A model generated the notes under the pieces. That model was not told the DNA's origin, made no database searches, and was given only the letters and a program-made list of their open reading frames with translations. DNA of 48,283 nt, taken from positions 1 through 48,283 of the forward strand of contig NZ_JAJUOS010000018.1 in the NCBI RefSeq assembly GCF_021378075.1, read 5' to 3'. Made by a program: the position numbers and the translations under genes. Positions 34,806 to 43,513 of this stretch are shown one piece after another. The first letter of the stretch is position 1. The number at the start of each line of letters is the position of its first letter. The stretch comes from Rhodobacter flavimaris (lineage in GTDB: Bacteria > Pseudomonadota > Alphaproteobacteria > Rhodobacterales > Rhodobacteraceae).

Positions 34806-35797
34806 GCTTCATCCTCCCCGATCAGAATACAGCGCGCGCGCCGTTGCGGCCCGGCTTGGCGCATTTCAACGGGCGTAAGGCAGGCGTCTCGTCTGTGCGC
34901 GCAGCGCGAATAGAAACGGCATTGTGGTGGCAGGCCGATCAGATCGGGCACCTGCCCTTCGATCGGATGGATGGGCTGACCGCGCAACCCGGGCCGCGGG
35001 ATCGAGGCCAGAAGCCCCTGAGTGTAGGGATGTTTCGGCGCCCCGATCACCTCGGCTGTCGGCCCCTCTTCGACGACCTGCCCGGCATACATAACCATGA
35101 CGCGGTCGCAATGTTCAGCCACCACGCCAAGATCGTGGGTAATCAGCGCCACGCTCATGCCCAGCCGCGCCCGGATGTCCGAAATCAGCTCCAGCACCTG
35201 CGCCTGGATTGTAACGTCAAGCGCCGTCGTCGGCTCATCCGCGATCAGCAGCTTGGGCCGGCAGGCCAGCGCGATGGCGATCATGATGCGCTGACGCATA
35301 CCGCCCGAGAATTCGTGCGGATATTGTTTCAGCCGCGTCTCGGCGGAAGGGATACCCACAAGGCCCAGCATCTCGACCGAGGTATTGCGGATCGCCGTAC
35401 GCCGGGCGGCACCGCGCGCGGGCAGCGTTTCGTCATGGGCCTCCAGAACCTCGGCAATCTGCTCGCCCACGGTCAACGCGGGATTCAGCGCCGTCAGCGC
35501 GTCCTGCATCGTCATGGCGATATCGCGCCCCCGAACTGCGCGCATCTCGCGTGGGGTCAAACCGCGCAGGTCGCGCCCGTCAAAGACCACGGTGCCGCTC
35601 TCGATATGTCCGGGGGACTTCACCAGCCCCATGACCGAGGAGAATGTCACGCTCTTGCCCGAGCCGCTCTCGCCCACGATGCCAAGGCATTCGCCGCGCC
35701 GCACCTCGACATCGACCCCGTCCACAGCGCAAACCCGACCAGCCCGCGTTTCGAATACGGTGCGCAGTCCGCGCACTTCCAGCAAAGCGTCTTTCAT
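34802..35797 (-). CDS. Oligopeptide-type ABC transporter ATP-binding protein (DppD/OppD-like)
   Basis: The 331-residue ATPase has Walker [10 protein letters not shown] near residue 43, the Q-loop in [12 protein letters not shown], signature [15 protein letters not shown] and Walker [13 protein letters not shown], plus [12 protein letters not shown]. The C-terminal segment [14 protein letters not shown] is the oligopeptide-transporter extension. It forms a heterodimer with the DppF-like subunit. It overlaps both neighbours by 4 bp (ATGA). Confidence 0.95.
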   Translation of the reverse strand: MKDALLEVRGLRTVFETRAGRVCAVDGVDVEVRRGECLGIVGESGSGKSVTFSSVMGLVKSPGHIESGTVVFDGRDLRGLTPREMRAVRGRDIAMTMQDALTALNPALTVGEQIAEVLEAHDETLPARGAARRTAIRNTSVEMLGLVGIPSAETRLKQYPHEFSGGMRQRIMIAIALACRPKLLIADEPTTALDVTIQAQVLELISDIRARLGMSVALITHDLGVVAEHCDRVMVMYAGQVVEEGPTAEVIGAPKHPYTQGLLASIPRPGLRGQPIHPIEGQVPDLIGLPPQCRFYSRCAHRRDACLTPVEMRQAGPQRRARCILIGEDEA

Positions 35798-36684
35798 TCG
35801 GAGAACCTCGGATCAAAGGCATCGCGCAGGCCCTGGCTGGTCACGTTGATGGCAAGGACCAGGAGCAGGATCGCAAGACCGGGGAAAGTCGAGACCCACC
35901 AGGCCTCGAGGATGAAGGCGCGCCCGTCCGACACCATCGACCCCCAGGACGCGGTCGGCGGCTGAACGCCAAGACCGAGAAAGGATAGCGACGCCTCGAG
36001 GATGATGACATGCGCCATGCGGATCGTCGCGACCACGATGACGGGCGAAAGCACGTTCGGCAGGATCTCGCGCAGCATGATATGCCAACGGGATGCACCC
36101 AGCGCGCGCGCAGCCTCGACATACTCCAGTTCACGCGTCACCAGCGTCTCGCCACGCACGACGCGGGCCGGGATCACCCATTCCTTGTAGGCGAGCGCGA
36201 GAATGATGTTCCACAACCCCGGCCCCATCATCGCCATCAGGCCGATCGCAAAGATCAGGTAGGGGAACCCCAGGAGGATATCGACAAGGCGCGAGATGAG
36301 AATATCAACCCAGCCGCGCAGGTAACCGGCGGCGAGACCGGCAAGGATGCCGACCGTGGTCGCCACGAAGATGACGGCAAGACCGATGAAGATCGAGATC
36401 CGCGCGCCGTAGATGATCCGCGAAAGGATATCGCGGCCAAGCGCATCGCAGCCCAGAAGGAACGACCACTCGCCCCCGGCGATCCATGCCGGCGGTTGCA
36501 GGCGTCGGAAAAGATCGGTCTCGTTGGGGTCATGCGGTGCAATCCAGGGCGCGAACACGGCCATCACCGCGAACAGCACGACAATAAGCGCGCAGGCCAT
36601 CGCCAGCCGGTTTGCAGCAAAGTTCGACAGGTTGCGCCGAAAGATGGATTCCGAGGCGACGGGGGTATCGGCTGTCATGGTCAC
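35794..36684 (-). CDS. Oligopeptide-type ABC transporter permease (DppC-like)
   Basis: The 296-residue membrane protein has an N-terminal segment (ACALIVVLFAVMAVFAPWIAP) typical of DppC/OppC, then about five more helices. The ATPase-contact EAA-type loop is visible as EAARALGASRWHIMLREILPN. In front of it, the LGCDALGRDILSRIIYGARISIFIG stretch is a family hallmark. It forms the channel with the DppB-like protein, whose gene overlaps it by 4 bp. Confidence 0.95.
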   Translation of the reverse strand: MTMTADTPVASESIFRRNLSNFAANRLAMACALIVVLFAVMAVFAPWIAPHDPNETDLFRRLQPPAWIAGGEWSFLLGCDALGRDILSRIIYGARISIFIGLAVIFVATTVGILAGLAAGYLRGWVDILISRLVDILLGFPYLIFAIGLMAMMGPGLWNIILALAYKEWVIPARVVRGETLVTRELEYVEAARALGASRWHIMLREILPNVLSPVIVVATIRMAHVIILEASLSFLGLGVQPPTASWGSMVSDGRAFILEAWWVSTFPGLAILLLVLAINVTSQGLRDAFDPRFSE

Positions 36685-37688
36685 AGTTTCACCCTCGGGT
36701 TCAGAACGGTGTAGAGCAGGTCGGCGATGAAGTTCAGCAGCACATAGGTGACGGCGTAGAACAGCACGGCGGCCTGAACGAGCGGGTAGTTGCGCAGGAA
36801 GATACTCTCGACCACCAAACGCCCAAGGCCTGGCCAGCCAAAGACCGTCTCAACGATCATGTTGCCACCCAGAAGGCTGCCGGTTTCGATCGCAGCGACC
36901 GAAACAGTCGGGATAAGCGCGTTCTTGAGCGCATGACGGAACAGGACGCGACGGCGCGAGAGGCCCTTGGCATCGGCAAAGGTCACGTAATCCTGCCGTA
37001 GCACCTCAAGCATCGAGGTTCGTGTCACCCGCATCAGGATCGCCGTCATCGGCAGTCCCAGAGTGATCGCCGGAAGGATCAGGTGCGCCAGCGCATCACC
37101 AAAAGCGCGAAGGTTCCCGGCCAGCAGCGTGTCGATGAGTAGAAAGCCCGTGACCATCCTTACCTCTGCATCAAAACCGATGCGGCCGGACACAGGAAGG
37201 ATGTGCAGATGCACAGCAAAGAGCATCAAAAGCAGGATACCGAACCAGAAGCCTGGCAGCGATACGCCCAACAGCGAACCAACAGTCGCAATCCGGTCGA
37301 AGATCGAATTCTTGCGGATCGCTGCCAGAACCCCCAGCGGGATGGCCGTGACCAGCGCTACGATCAGCGCGACGAGGCTCAGTTCGATCGTGGCTGGAAG
37401 GCGCTCGGCGATCACGTCCCCGACCGGTCGGCGGTGGTAGAAGCTCTCGCCGAAATCGAACTGGACTGCATTGCCGAGGAAGATGAAGAACCGCTCGATC
37501 ATCGGGCGATCAAGGCCAAGGCCGCGGCGCAGTTCGGCCTCTTGTTCTGGGGTAATCGACTGATCGCCGATCATGATCTGCACCGGGTCGCCCGGCGTCA
37601 GGGCCATCATCACGAAGACGATGACGCTGACGCCCAGCAGGACGGGCAGGAGTTGTGCGATACGCTCCAGGAGCTTGCTCAGGCTCAT
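36681..37688 (-). CDS. Oligopeptide-type ABC transporter permease (DppB-like)
   Basis: The 335-residue membrane protein starts with LLERIAQLLPVLLGVSVIVF, the usual first helix of DppB/OppB permeases, and continues with MALTPGDPVQIMIGDQ and LGLDRP. The EAA-type loop appears as DYVTFADAKGLSRRRVLFRHALKNALIPTV, and the end GLGRLVVESIFLRNYPLVQ is conserved. It lies 21 bp after the binding-protein gene on the minus strand and overlaps the DppC-like gene. Confidence 0.95.
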   Translation of the reverse strand: MSLSKLLERIAQLLPVLLGVSVIVFVMMALTPGDPVQIMIGDQSITPEQEAELRRGLGLDRPMIERFFIFLGNAVQFDFGESFYHRRPVGDVIAERLPATIELSLVALIVALVTAIPLGVLAAIRKNSIFDRIATVGSLLGVSLPGFWFGILLLMLFAVHLHILPVSGRIGFDAEVRMVTGFLLIDTLLAGNLRAFGDALAHLILPAITLGLPMTAILMRVTRTSMLEVLRQDYVTFADAKGLSRRRVLFRHALKNALIPTVSVAAIETGSLLGGNMIVETVFGWPGLGRLVVESIFLRNYPLVQAAVLFYAVTYVLLNFIADLLYTVLNPRVKL

Positions 37689-37709
37689 GCCCGTTCCTCC
37701 GTCTGCCTG

Positions 37710-39245
37710 TTATTCGATGCAGGCATCGTGCAGGTTGATGCGGCTATCGGCACTGGGTTTCCAGCCCTTGAGACGCTTGGACACACCGTAGATGTCCTGC
37801 GGAACCCAGAGGTAGAGATAAGGGATGTCCGCGTTGATCATCATCTCGGCGTCATGATACATTGCCGCGCGCTTTTCCGTGTCCATTTCCACCGCGGCCG
37901 TATCCAGCAGCGCGTCAAGCTCGGGGTTGGAATACCCGGCCGAATTGCCACGATCATTGGTGCGGTGCGTCGGCGTGAAGATGTCGAACGGATCGAGCGA
38001 GCCGTTGCCCCAACTGGTGAAGTACATGTCGCCCGTTTTCGGAGCGCCCTTGGTGCGCCACTTGTCGACAAGCTGGGCACCCTCGCCCACCTCGACCTTG
38101 GTGCGGATCCCCGCCTTGGTCAGCAGCGACGCTACGGCCTCGGCCGTATCCTTGAAGGCGCCTTCCACGTCCATGGTGACATCGAGCCCGTCGGGATAGC
38201 CCGCCTCGGCCAGCAGTGCCTTTGCCTTTTCCAGGTCATAGTCGTAACGCGGCAGCTCGCTCGAGCCAAAGGCGTCGGGCGAAAGGATACCGTCGATCCG
38301 CGCGGCATTGCCTCCCAGAATACGGTCGATGATCAGATCCTTGTCGATGGCATGGGCGGCAGCCTCGCGCACCTTGGGATCGTCAAAGAACTCGCCCTGC
38401 ATGTTCATCGCGATGAAGAAACTGCGGGTGCCGTTGACCGTCAGGACGTCGGTGTTCTCGTTGTTCTTGACCTGCGCGACCGAGAACGGCGGCAGTTCGT
38501 TGATGATGTCGACATCCCCGGCAAGAAGCGCCGCGACGCGGCTGGCGCTTTCGGGGATCACCTTGAAGATGACGCGGTCGACACAGGCCTTGCCCACCGG
38601 CGCGATATCCGCCGCACCGCCGTAGTAATCGTCAAAGCGCTCCATGATGATCGCATCACCCTTGCGCCATTCGACCAGCTTGAAGGGGCCGGTGCCATTC
38701 TCAGAGGTGGCCACGCCATCGTTGCCGACCTTCTCGACCCAGGCCTTTGATACGATCTGTTGGTTCGGCAGCATCGCCGGCAGGATCGGCCAGGGCTCTG
38801 ACAGGGTAATGCGCACGGTGTCGTCGGACACGATATCCACCGAGGCGACTGGCCCCATCAGGCCCTGCCGCGGGCTGGTGACGCCGTCACCCATGCCGCC
38901 GTCCTTGGTGATCCGGTCGAGCGTGAACTTCACGTCCTCGGCGGTCATATCGCTGCCATCGTGGAACTTAACGCCCGTGCGCAGCTTGAAATCATACTCG
39001 GTTGGCGAAACCTGCGTGATGGATTCCGCGATCTCGGGGACGACCTTCATGCTGCTGTCGCGGGTCAGAAGTCCGTCATACATGTTGCGGATGATGGTTT
39101 CAGTCTCACGCTTGCGGTGGTTGGCCGGGTCGAGCGTGTCGGCATCGAGCGTGAACCCCACTGTCAGGTCGGCAGCCAAAGCCGCGGGCGTCGCCGCACA
39201 GAGCGCCAAGGCAGAGGCCGTCAGCAGTTTTTGCAGTCTGGTCAT
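37710..39245 (-). CDS. ABC transporter substrate-binding protein, family 5 (DppA/OppA-like)
   Basis: The 511-residue protein starts at ATG 39245 (MTRLQKLLTASALALCAATPA), a clear signal peptide preceded by AGGGAGT. A longer in-frame start at 39329 would lie upstream of the sigma-54 promoter and is rejected. The mature part is a family 5 binding protein: DADTLDPANHRKRETETIIRNMYDGLL at the start, DGSDMTAEDVKFTLDRI, NGTGPFKLVEWRKGDAI and REAAAHAIDKDLII. Such proteins bind peptides, but also opines, glutathione or other compounds; the ligand is unknown here. It is the first gene of the transporter operon and lies behind a sigma-54 promoter. Confidence 0.95.
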   Translation of the reverse strand: MTRLQKLLTASALALCAATPAALAADLTVGFTLDADTLDPANHRKRETETIIRNMYDGLLTRDSSMKVVPEIAESITQVSPTEYDFKLRTGVKFHDGSDMTAEDVKFTLDRITKDGGMGDGVTSPRQGLMGPVASVDIVSDDTVRITLSEPWPILPAMLPNQQIVSKAWVEKVGNDGVATSENGTGPFKLVEWRKGDAIIMERFDDYYGGAADIAPVGKACVDRVIFKVIPESASRVAALLAGDVDIINELPPFSVAQVKNNENTDVLTVNGTRSFFIAMNMQGEFFDDPKVREAAAHAIDKDLIIDRILGGNAARIDGILSPDAFGSSELPRYDYDLEKAKALLAEAGYPDGLDVTMDVEGAFKDTAEAVASLLTKAGIRTKVEVGEGAQLVDKWRTKGAPKTGDMYFTSWGNGSLDPFDIFTPTHRTNDRGNSAGYSNPELDALLDTAAVEMDTEKRAAMYHDAEMMINADIPYLYLWVPQDIYGVSKRLKGWKPSADSRINLHDACIE

Positions 39246-39310
39246 TTGTTTACTCCCTGTTCGTCTGCGCTCAGGCGCAGCGGTCATCTTGAATGGACAA
39301 TGATTTTTAT

Positions 39311-39325
39311 GCAGGAAATGTGCCA
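39311..39325 (-). promoter_or_regulatory. Sigma-54 (-24/-12) promoter of the transporter operon
   Basis: The minus strand reads TGGCACATTTCCTGC, with GG and GC in the exact 10-base spacing of sigma-54 promoters, 66 bp before the binding-protein start codon. It shares TGGCAC, CCTGC and the following AT with the promoter at 31603. A long-range activator is required, and one is encoded in the operon it controls. Confidence 0.85.
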
Positions 39326-39417
39326 GCAAGCACAGGCACGGCTACTTGCGCTAACCAACTGAAAAAAAAGCGATTAAATTCGCACACCTTCATCCGCGTA
39401 TAAGAGCGCACACAGTC

Positions 39418-39435
39418 TGCGCGCATTTCGCGCAA
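39418..39435. promoter_or_regulatory. Candidate activator-binding site upstream of the transporter promoter
   Basis: TGCGC-N7-GCGCA (39418-39434) is an inverted repeat about 95-110 bp upstream of the -24 box. It resembles the sites before the other sigma-54 promoter (14 of 18 positions with 31679-31696). It lies just past the end of rpoN. Confidence 0.5.
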
Positions 39436-39447
39436 GGCGCGTGTTAC

Positions 39448-40755
39448 TCACACACACCCGACGCCGCTGTTCGCGCCACGCTCGGCTGCACTCGCGATCC
39501 CCAATTGGGCGCGATACTTGGCAACGGTGCGGCGGGCCAGCAAGATCCCGTCGGCCTCAAGGCGGGCCGCTATTTGGGCATCACTCAGCGGCCTGCGACC
39601 CTCTTGCGCAATCATCCCGCTGATACGATGCCGCAACGCCACGGCTGAAACCTGATCACCATTCTGCGTCGCGATAGCGGCACTGCAGAGCGCTCGCAGG
39701 GTCACGGCTCCCCTTGGCGTCGCCATCATGCGCCCGGCAGCCAGACGGCCTACGGTCGTCTCATGCAACTCCAGCTCCGCCGCAAGGGTCGCGAAATTCA
39801 TCGGGGCCAGATGCGAGGGCCCCTGCTCAAGCCAGTCTTTCTGTCGTCGCACGATTTCGGCAGCCAGCCTCAAGAGCGTTTCATTCCGGCGGCTCACCGC
39901 ACGCACCAAGACCTCGGCCTTTTTGCGCTGCTCAGAGGTATGCGCATCGTCCTGATCGACCGAGACTTCGGGCAGCGTCGAGCGATTGAGATCGACCACC
40001 CAGCCACCAGCCTTTCGCCGCACGAGGATATCAGGCTCGCTTTCCGGCGGTGGCGCCGGATCGAAACGCAACCCCGGCTTCGGGTCAAAGCTGCGGATCA
40101 GCGCCAAAGTGGCGCGAACCTTATCAGTGCTTGTCGCCGCAAGATCAGCCAGTTCCTCAAGCTTGCCCGCCCCCAGCAGGCCCAGATTATCAAGGATAGT
40201 CTCCATAACGGGGGACAGGACATCGCGATCTGCGGCCTGAAGCCATAGGCATTCGCGCAAATCCCGCGCCAACAACCCGGCAGGCTCGATCTGCTGCGCT
40301 TTTCTTAGAACGGCCTCGACCTGTGCAACCGGTCGGCCGAGTTCGTCGGCGATTTCCCCAAGATCGCGATCAAGCCACCCCCAAGGTGAAACAGACAGAG
40401 CCAGAACCTCGCCAATCTCGATTTCATCCGCCGAGCGGAGTGATAGCCGCAACTCCGAGAGGATATGATCATGCAATCCTGGGCTACCCGCGACCCCCAG
40501 AGCTTCCGCCATGCCACCTCCTCCACCCGGAACCGCGAGTGGAGGTTGTCGATGCGGCTCTCGGCGAAAGATGCTCAACGCAAGGTCCTGTGCAGGCTCG
40601 CGCAGAACCAGCGCAGCGTTCGAACGTGCTTCGAGCGCAATTTCATGCGCCAACTCCTGATTGGAGAGCTTCAACAAGCCGATCGCACGCCGCAAATCCG
40701 GCGTCATCGCGATGTCCGACGCCTGCCTAGCGATTATTTGAGGAGCTGAGAGCAT
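39448..40755 (-). CDS. rpoN: RNA polymerase sigma-54 factor, probably a locus-specific paralogue
   Basis: The 435-residue protein has all sigma-54 parts. Region I (LSAPQIIARQASDIAMTPDL, Leu/Gln rich) contacts activators, the core-binding domain contains EPAGLLARDLRECLWLQ, and the C-terminal DNA-binding part ends with the RpoN box ARRTVAKYR that recognises the -24 element. The start is ATG 40755; a TTG two codons earlier is also in frame. It is separated from the transporter operon by about 200 bp that contain a sigma-54 promoter. The usual housekeeping rpoN neighbours (lptB, hpf, ptsN) are absent, so this looks like an extra copy, of which some Rhodobacterales carry several, dedicated to the adjoining genes. 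A sigma-70-like promoter lies directly before it. Confidence 0.93.
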   Translation of the reverse strand: MLSAPQIIARQASDIAMTPDLRRAIGLLKLSNQELAHEIALEARSNAALVLREPAQDLALSIFRREPHRQPPLAVPGGGGGMAEALGVAGSPGLHDHILSELRLSLRSADEIEIGEVLALSVSPWGWLDRDLGEIADELGRPVAQVEAVLRKAQQIEPAGLLARDLRECLWLQAADRDVLSPVMETILDNLGLLGAGKLEELADLAATSTDKVRATLALIRSFDPKPGLRFDPAPPPESEPDILVRRKAGGWVVDLNRSTLPEVSVDQDDAHTSEQRKKAEVLVRAVSRRNETLLRLAAEIVRRQKDWLEQGPSHLAPMNFATLAAELELHETTVGRLAAGRMMATPRGAVTLRALCSAAIATQNGDQVSAVALRHRISGMIAQEGRRPLSDAQIAARLEADGILLARRTVAKYRAQLGIASAAERGANSGVGCV

Positions 40756-40760
40756 ACTCA

Positions 40761-40789
40761 ATACTATTAGTCACCCCATGCACAGGCAA
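40761..40789 (-). promoter_or_regulatory. Sigma-70-like promoter of rpoN
   Basis: On the minus strand TTGCCT (plus 40784-40789) and TAGTAT (40761-40766) are separated by 17 bp. The expected start of transcription falls on or next to ATG 40755, and no Shine-Dalgarno is placed correctly, so the mRNA may be leaderless. Confidence 0.5.
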
Positions 40790-41450
40790 GTCCGGCGAAG
40801 GAACGAGTCCCTGTCGACCCGCGCGCACATGTATCAAAGACCTTCCCCATGCAGGCGCGCTGTAGACAGATTCGTGCATCATCAATGACTGCCGCTCGCC
40901 CCCAAATGCACCCAGAACCCGCGCCAATCAGCGACACCGCGATGCGCGGGTCATCTTTCTGAGGGCTAGACCTAATTGGGCTCGCGGCGAGTTGGTGCGG
41001 TTCGACATGAATGGATACATTGACACGAACACTTGAAAACCTTGCACTCGCCGGCTGAATGCAAGGCGCAAGTTCTCGATCGGTTGATTAAGCCTCCGGC
41101 TTGCGCTGAGCCTTGTGACCCAAGTGGCTTCAAGCCATTCTGTTTATTGACCTGGGCCCCCATAAGGCCGCCCGCAGCAACTGCGAACTGCTCGACGCGA
41201 CATACCGCCGACGCCCCCTTCATCCGGAAACAATCCGCAAGAAATAAGAACCGGCTTCTTTAGTAAAGGCAGTTGCCGGTGCAAGCATTCCCTTGCAAAC
41301 CCTTGCTGAAGCCAAGTTAGAAATGCACCAACCCCGCCACGCGGAACGTTATTCCAGCGGGCCCAAGGCAAGAACGCTCGAGATTCATTGTGCGTCCACT
41401 AAAATTGGTAAAATGAGAACAAAAGACCTGCTCGCGGAAAGGATCCCCAC
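40790..41450. other. Long intergenic region with two CTTGCA-type hairpins, no clear gene
   Basis: No open frame here resembles a protein I know. Two hairpins built on the same bases stand out: CCTTGCA/TGCAAGG (41040-41066, 13-base loop) and TGCAAG/CTTGCA (41280-41297, 6-base loop). Purine-rich GCGGAAAGGA lies before the rhodanese start at 41451. The region should hold the promoter of the thiosulfate genes; it may also contain a small RNA or the remains of a lost element. Confidence 0.4.
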
Positions 41451-42383
41451 ATGAAATACGCTCCCATTCTTCTCGCTTCCGGACTGGCTTCACTGATTTC
41501 CGGCACTGCTCTCGCCGGTGGACTTGGCGCGCTCGTCACGCCCGCAGAGCTTGCTGCAGCAAGCGCTGAAGCGCCTGTCATCCTCGACATTCGAGCCAAG
41601 GGTTTCACGGACGGCCATATCGCAGGCGCAGTTTCGGCGCCTTACGGGCTCTTCCGCGGGCCTGCAGATAACCCCGGCGCGGTTCCGCCGGTCGACAAGC
41701 TCGAGGCGACCTATGAATCCCTCGGCCTCGATCCGGCACGCCCTGTGGTAATTGTTTCGCAAGGGGATACCGATACCGATTTCGGAGCAGCCGCCCGCGT
41801 CTACTGGACGCTCAAGAGTTCCGGCTTCACCGAGCTTTCGGTCTTGAATGGCGGCCAGATCGCATGGGTCAACGCAGGCCTGCCGATCTCGACCATCGCG
41901 GGAACGCCGACTCCGACCGAGTTGTCGATTGCCTGGAATCCGAGCTGGACGGCTGATACCTCCGCCGTGGCGGACATCGTTGAAGGCAAGAGCGAGGCGG
42001 TTCTGGTAGATGCGCGTCCGGCTGCTTTCTTCGAAGGCAAGAAGGCTCACGAAGCGGCCGCGCGGCCGGGCACCCTGCCGGGCGCGGAAAACCTGCCCTA
42101 TACCGAGTTCTTCCGTGCTGGTGCGACCGCGATCGACGTGCAAAGCGACGTCTCTGCACTGAAAACGCGCCTAGGAATTTCCGCGAATGAGGAGGTCGTC
42201 TCCTTCTGCAACACCGGCCATTGGGCGGCGACCGACTGGTTCGCACTCTCTGAGTTGGCCGGGATCGAGAACGTCAAACTCTATCCGGGTTCGATGGTCG
42301 AATACTCGAAAACCGAAGGTGAGATGGCCAACCAACCGGGCATTCTCGACAACCTGCTCAACCAGATCACGGGCACGAACTGA
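41451..42383 (+). CDS. Exported two-domain rhodanese (thiosulfate sulfurtransferase)
   Basis: The 310-residue protein starts with a signal peptide (MKYAPILLASGLASLISGTA, cleavage after ALA). Two rhodanese domains follow. The N-terminal one (VILDIRAKGFTDGHIAGAVS) has Ser in place of the catalytic Cys (IVSQGDTDTDFGAAARV) and is inactive, as is normal. The C-terminal one carries the active Cys in VVSFCNTGHWAATDWFAL. It should move sulfane sulfur from thiosulfate or persulfides in the periplasm. Its stop codon overlaps the start of a YeeE-type transporter gene, so sulfur processing and uptake are coupled. The ribosome-binding site is GCGGAAAGGA. Confidence 0.92.
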   Translation: MKYAPILLASGLASLISGTALAGGLGALVTPAELAAASAEAPVILDIRAKGFTDGHIAGAVSAPYGLFRGPADNPGAVPPVDKLEATYESLGLDPARPVVIVSQGDTDTDFGAAARVYWTLKSSGFTELSVLNGGQIAWVNAGLPISTIAGTPTPTELSIAWNPSWTADTSAVADIVEGKSEAVLVDARPAAFFEGKKAHEAAARPGTLPGAENLPYTEFFRAGATAIDVQSDVSALKTRLGISANEEVVSFCNTGHWAATDWFALSELAGIENVKLYPGSMVEYSKTEGEMANQPGILDNLLNQITGTN

Positions 42384-43513
42384 TGTCCGTGAGCGGGGTT
42401 GTTCAGGCCAAGCCCGCCAGACAAGGGCTTCAGCGTTCGGGCCTGCTTCTTGGCGCCTTGGTCGCAGTCGCGCTCGTGGCCCTATTCGTGGGTCTGCGCT
42501 ACGGCCTGATGCTTGCAATCGGCATAAGCTTTGGCGTTGCGCTTGAGGGGTTGCGCTTTGGTTTTGCCGGGCCTTGGCGCGCGATGATCCTTCGACGTGA
42601 ACCGGCAGGCGTGCTCGCACAGCTCTTGGCGATTGGCCTCGTTTCGATCGCCGCTATCCCACTGCTCAGTGCCAGCCCGGGTGAGCTAAGCGGCGCCCAA
42701 GCCCCGATCGGTTGGGCGATGATTGGTGGCGCCTTCGTCTTTGGTGCGGCGATGCAAGTCGTTCTGGGGTGCGGATCGGGAACCCTCGTCAACGCGGGCT
42801 CGGGCAATCCTGTCGGCCTGCTTGCCCTACCGTTCTTTGCACTGGGCAGCTTTGCCGGCGCTTATGGGCTGGTCTGGTGGACCGATCTCGGAGCGCTCCC
42901 GATCCTGACCTTGCGTGGCGGCTTTGGTCTGACCGTAACACTCGTGGCTCTCGCGCTCGTCGCAGGACTGTTCTGGGCACTAGGCAAACCCGGCACACGT
43001 CGCCTGCCTGCGCGATATGTTGTTGCGGCCCTGATATTGGCCGCCCTTGGCATTGCGAACCTGCTGGTTGCAGGTCAACCCTGGGGCGTCGTTTATGGCC
43101 TGGGCCTCTGGGCCGCCAAGGGAGCCGTTGCGATTGGGGCGGATCTGTCTGGCTCAGCCTTCTGGAGCGCGCCAGGTTCGATTGAACGGTTGAACGCCTC
43201 GCTGCTGACTGACTACACCTCGTTGACCGATCTTGGGCTTATTGCCGGAGCCTTCGGCGTTGCCGCTTGGCGAAACGGAGGATTGGCGCAACCCCTGCCG
43301 AGATATCCGGCGCGCGCCTGGGTTGCGACGATCATAGCGGGCTTCCTGCTTGGATATTCGTCACGCCTCGCGTTCGGCTGCAACGTCGGCGCCTTCTTCT
43401 CGGGCATTTCAACAGGCAGCCTGCATGGCTGGGTCTGGTTTGCCGCAGCTTTTGCCGGGGCTTTCGTCGGCATCCGTATTCGTCCTCTGGTCGGACTGGA
43501 GACAACGACATGA
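42383..43513 (+). CDS. YeeE/YedE (TsuA-like) thiosulfate transporter
   Basis: The 376-residue membrane protein has about nine to ten hydrophobic segments. The hallmark Cys loops of the YeeE/TsuA family are present: VLGCGSGTLVNAGSGNPVGL near residue 132, and SRLAFGCNVGAFFSGISTGSLHGW near residue 330. In the known structure these Cys residues line the path along which thiosulfate passes. It begins one base before the end of the rhodanese stop codon. A small exported or membrane peptide gene overlaps its end. Together they form a thiosulfate uptake and processing unit. Confidence 0.92.
   Translation: MSVSGVVQAKPARQGLQRSGLLLGALVAVALVALFVGLRYGLMLAIGISFGVALEGLRFGFAGPWRAMILRREPAGVLAQLLAIGLVSIAAIPLLSASPGELSGAQAPIGWAMIGGAFVFGAAMQVVLGCGSGTLVNAGSGNPVGLLALPFFALGSFAGAYGLVWWTDLGALPILTLRGGFGLTVTLVALALVAGLFWALGKPGTRRLPARYVVAALILAALGIANLLVAGQPWGVVYGLGLWAAKGAVAIGADLSGSAFWSAPGSIERLNASLLTDYTSLTDLGLIAGAFGVAAWRNGGLAQPLPRYPARAWVATIIAGFLLGYSSRLAFGCNVGAFFSGISTGSLHGWVWFAAAFAGAFVGIRIRPLVGLETTT

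Noticed and set aside
39246..39329. Longer N-terminus for the peptide-binding protein
   Set aside because: It would begin upstream of the sigma-54 promoter and would spoil the clear signal peptide starting at 39245.
41033..41263. 76-codon frame in the gap before the rhodanese gene
   Set aside because: It has no convincing ribosome-binding site, no recognisable family and an atypical composition; I do not call it a gene.
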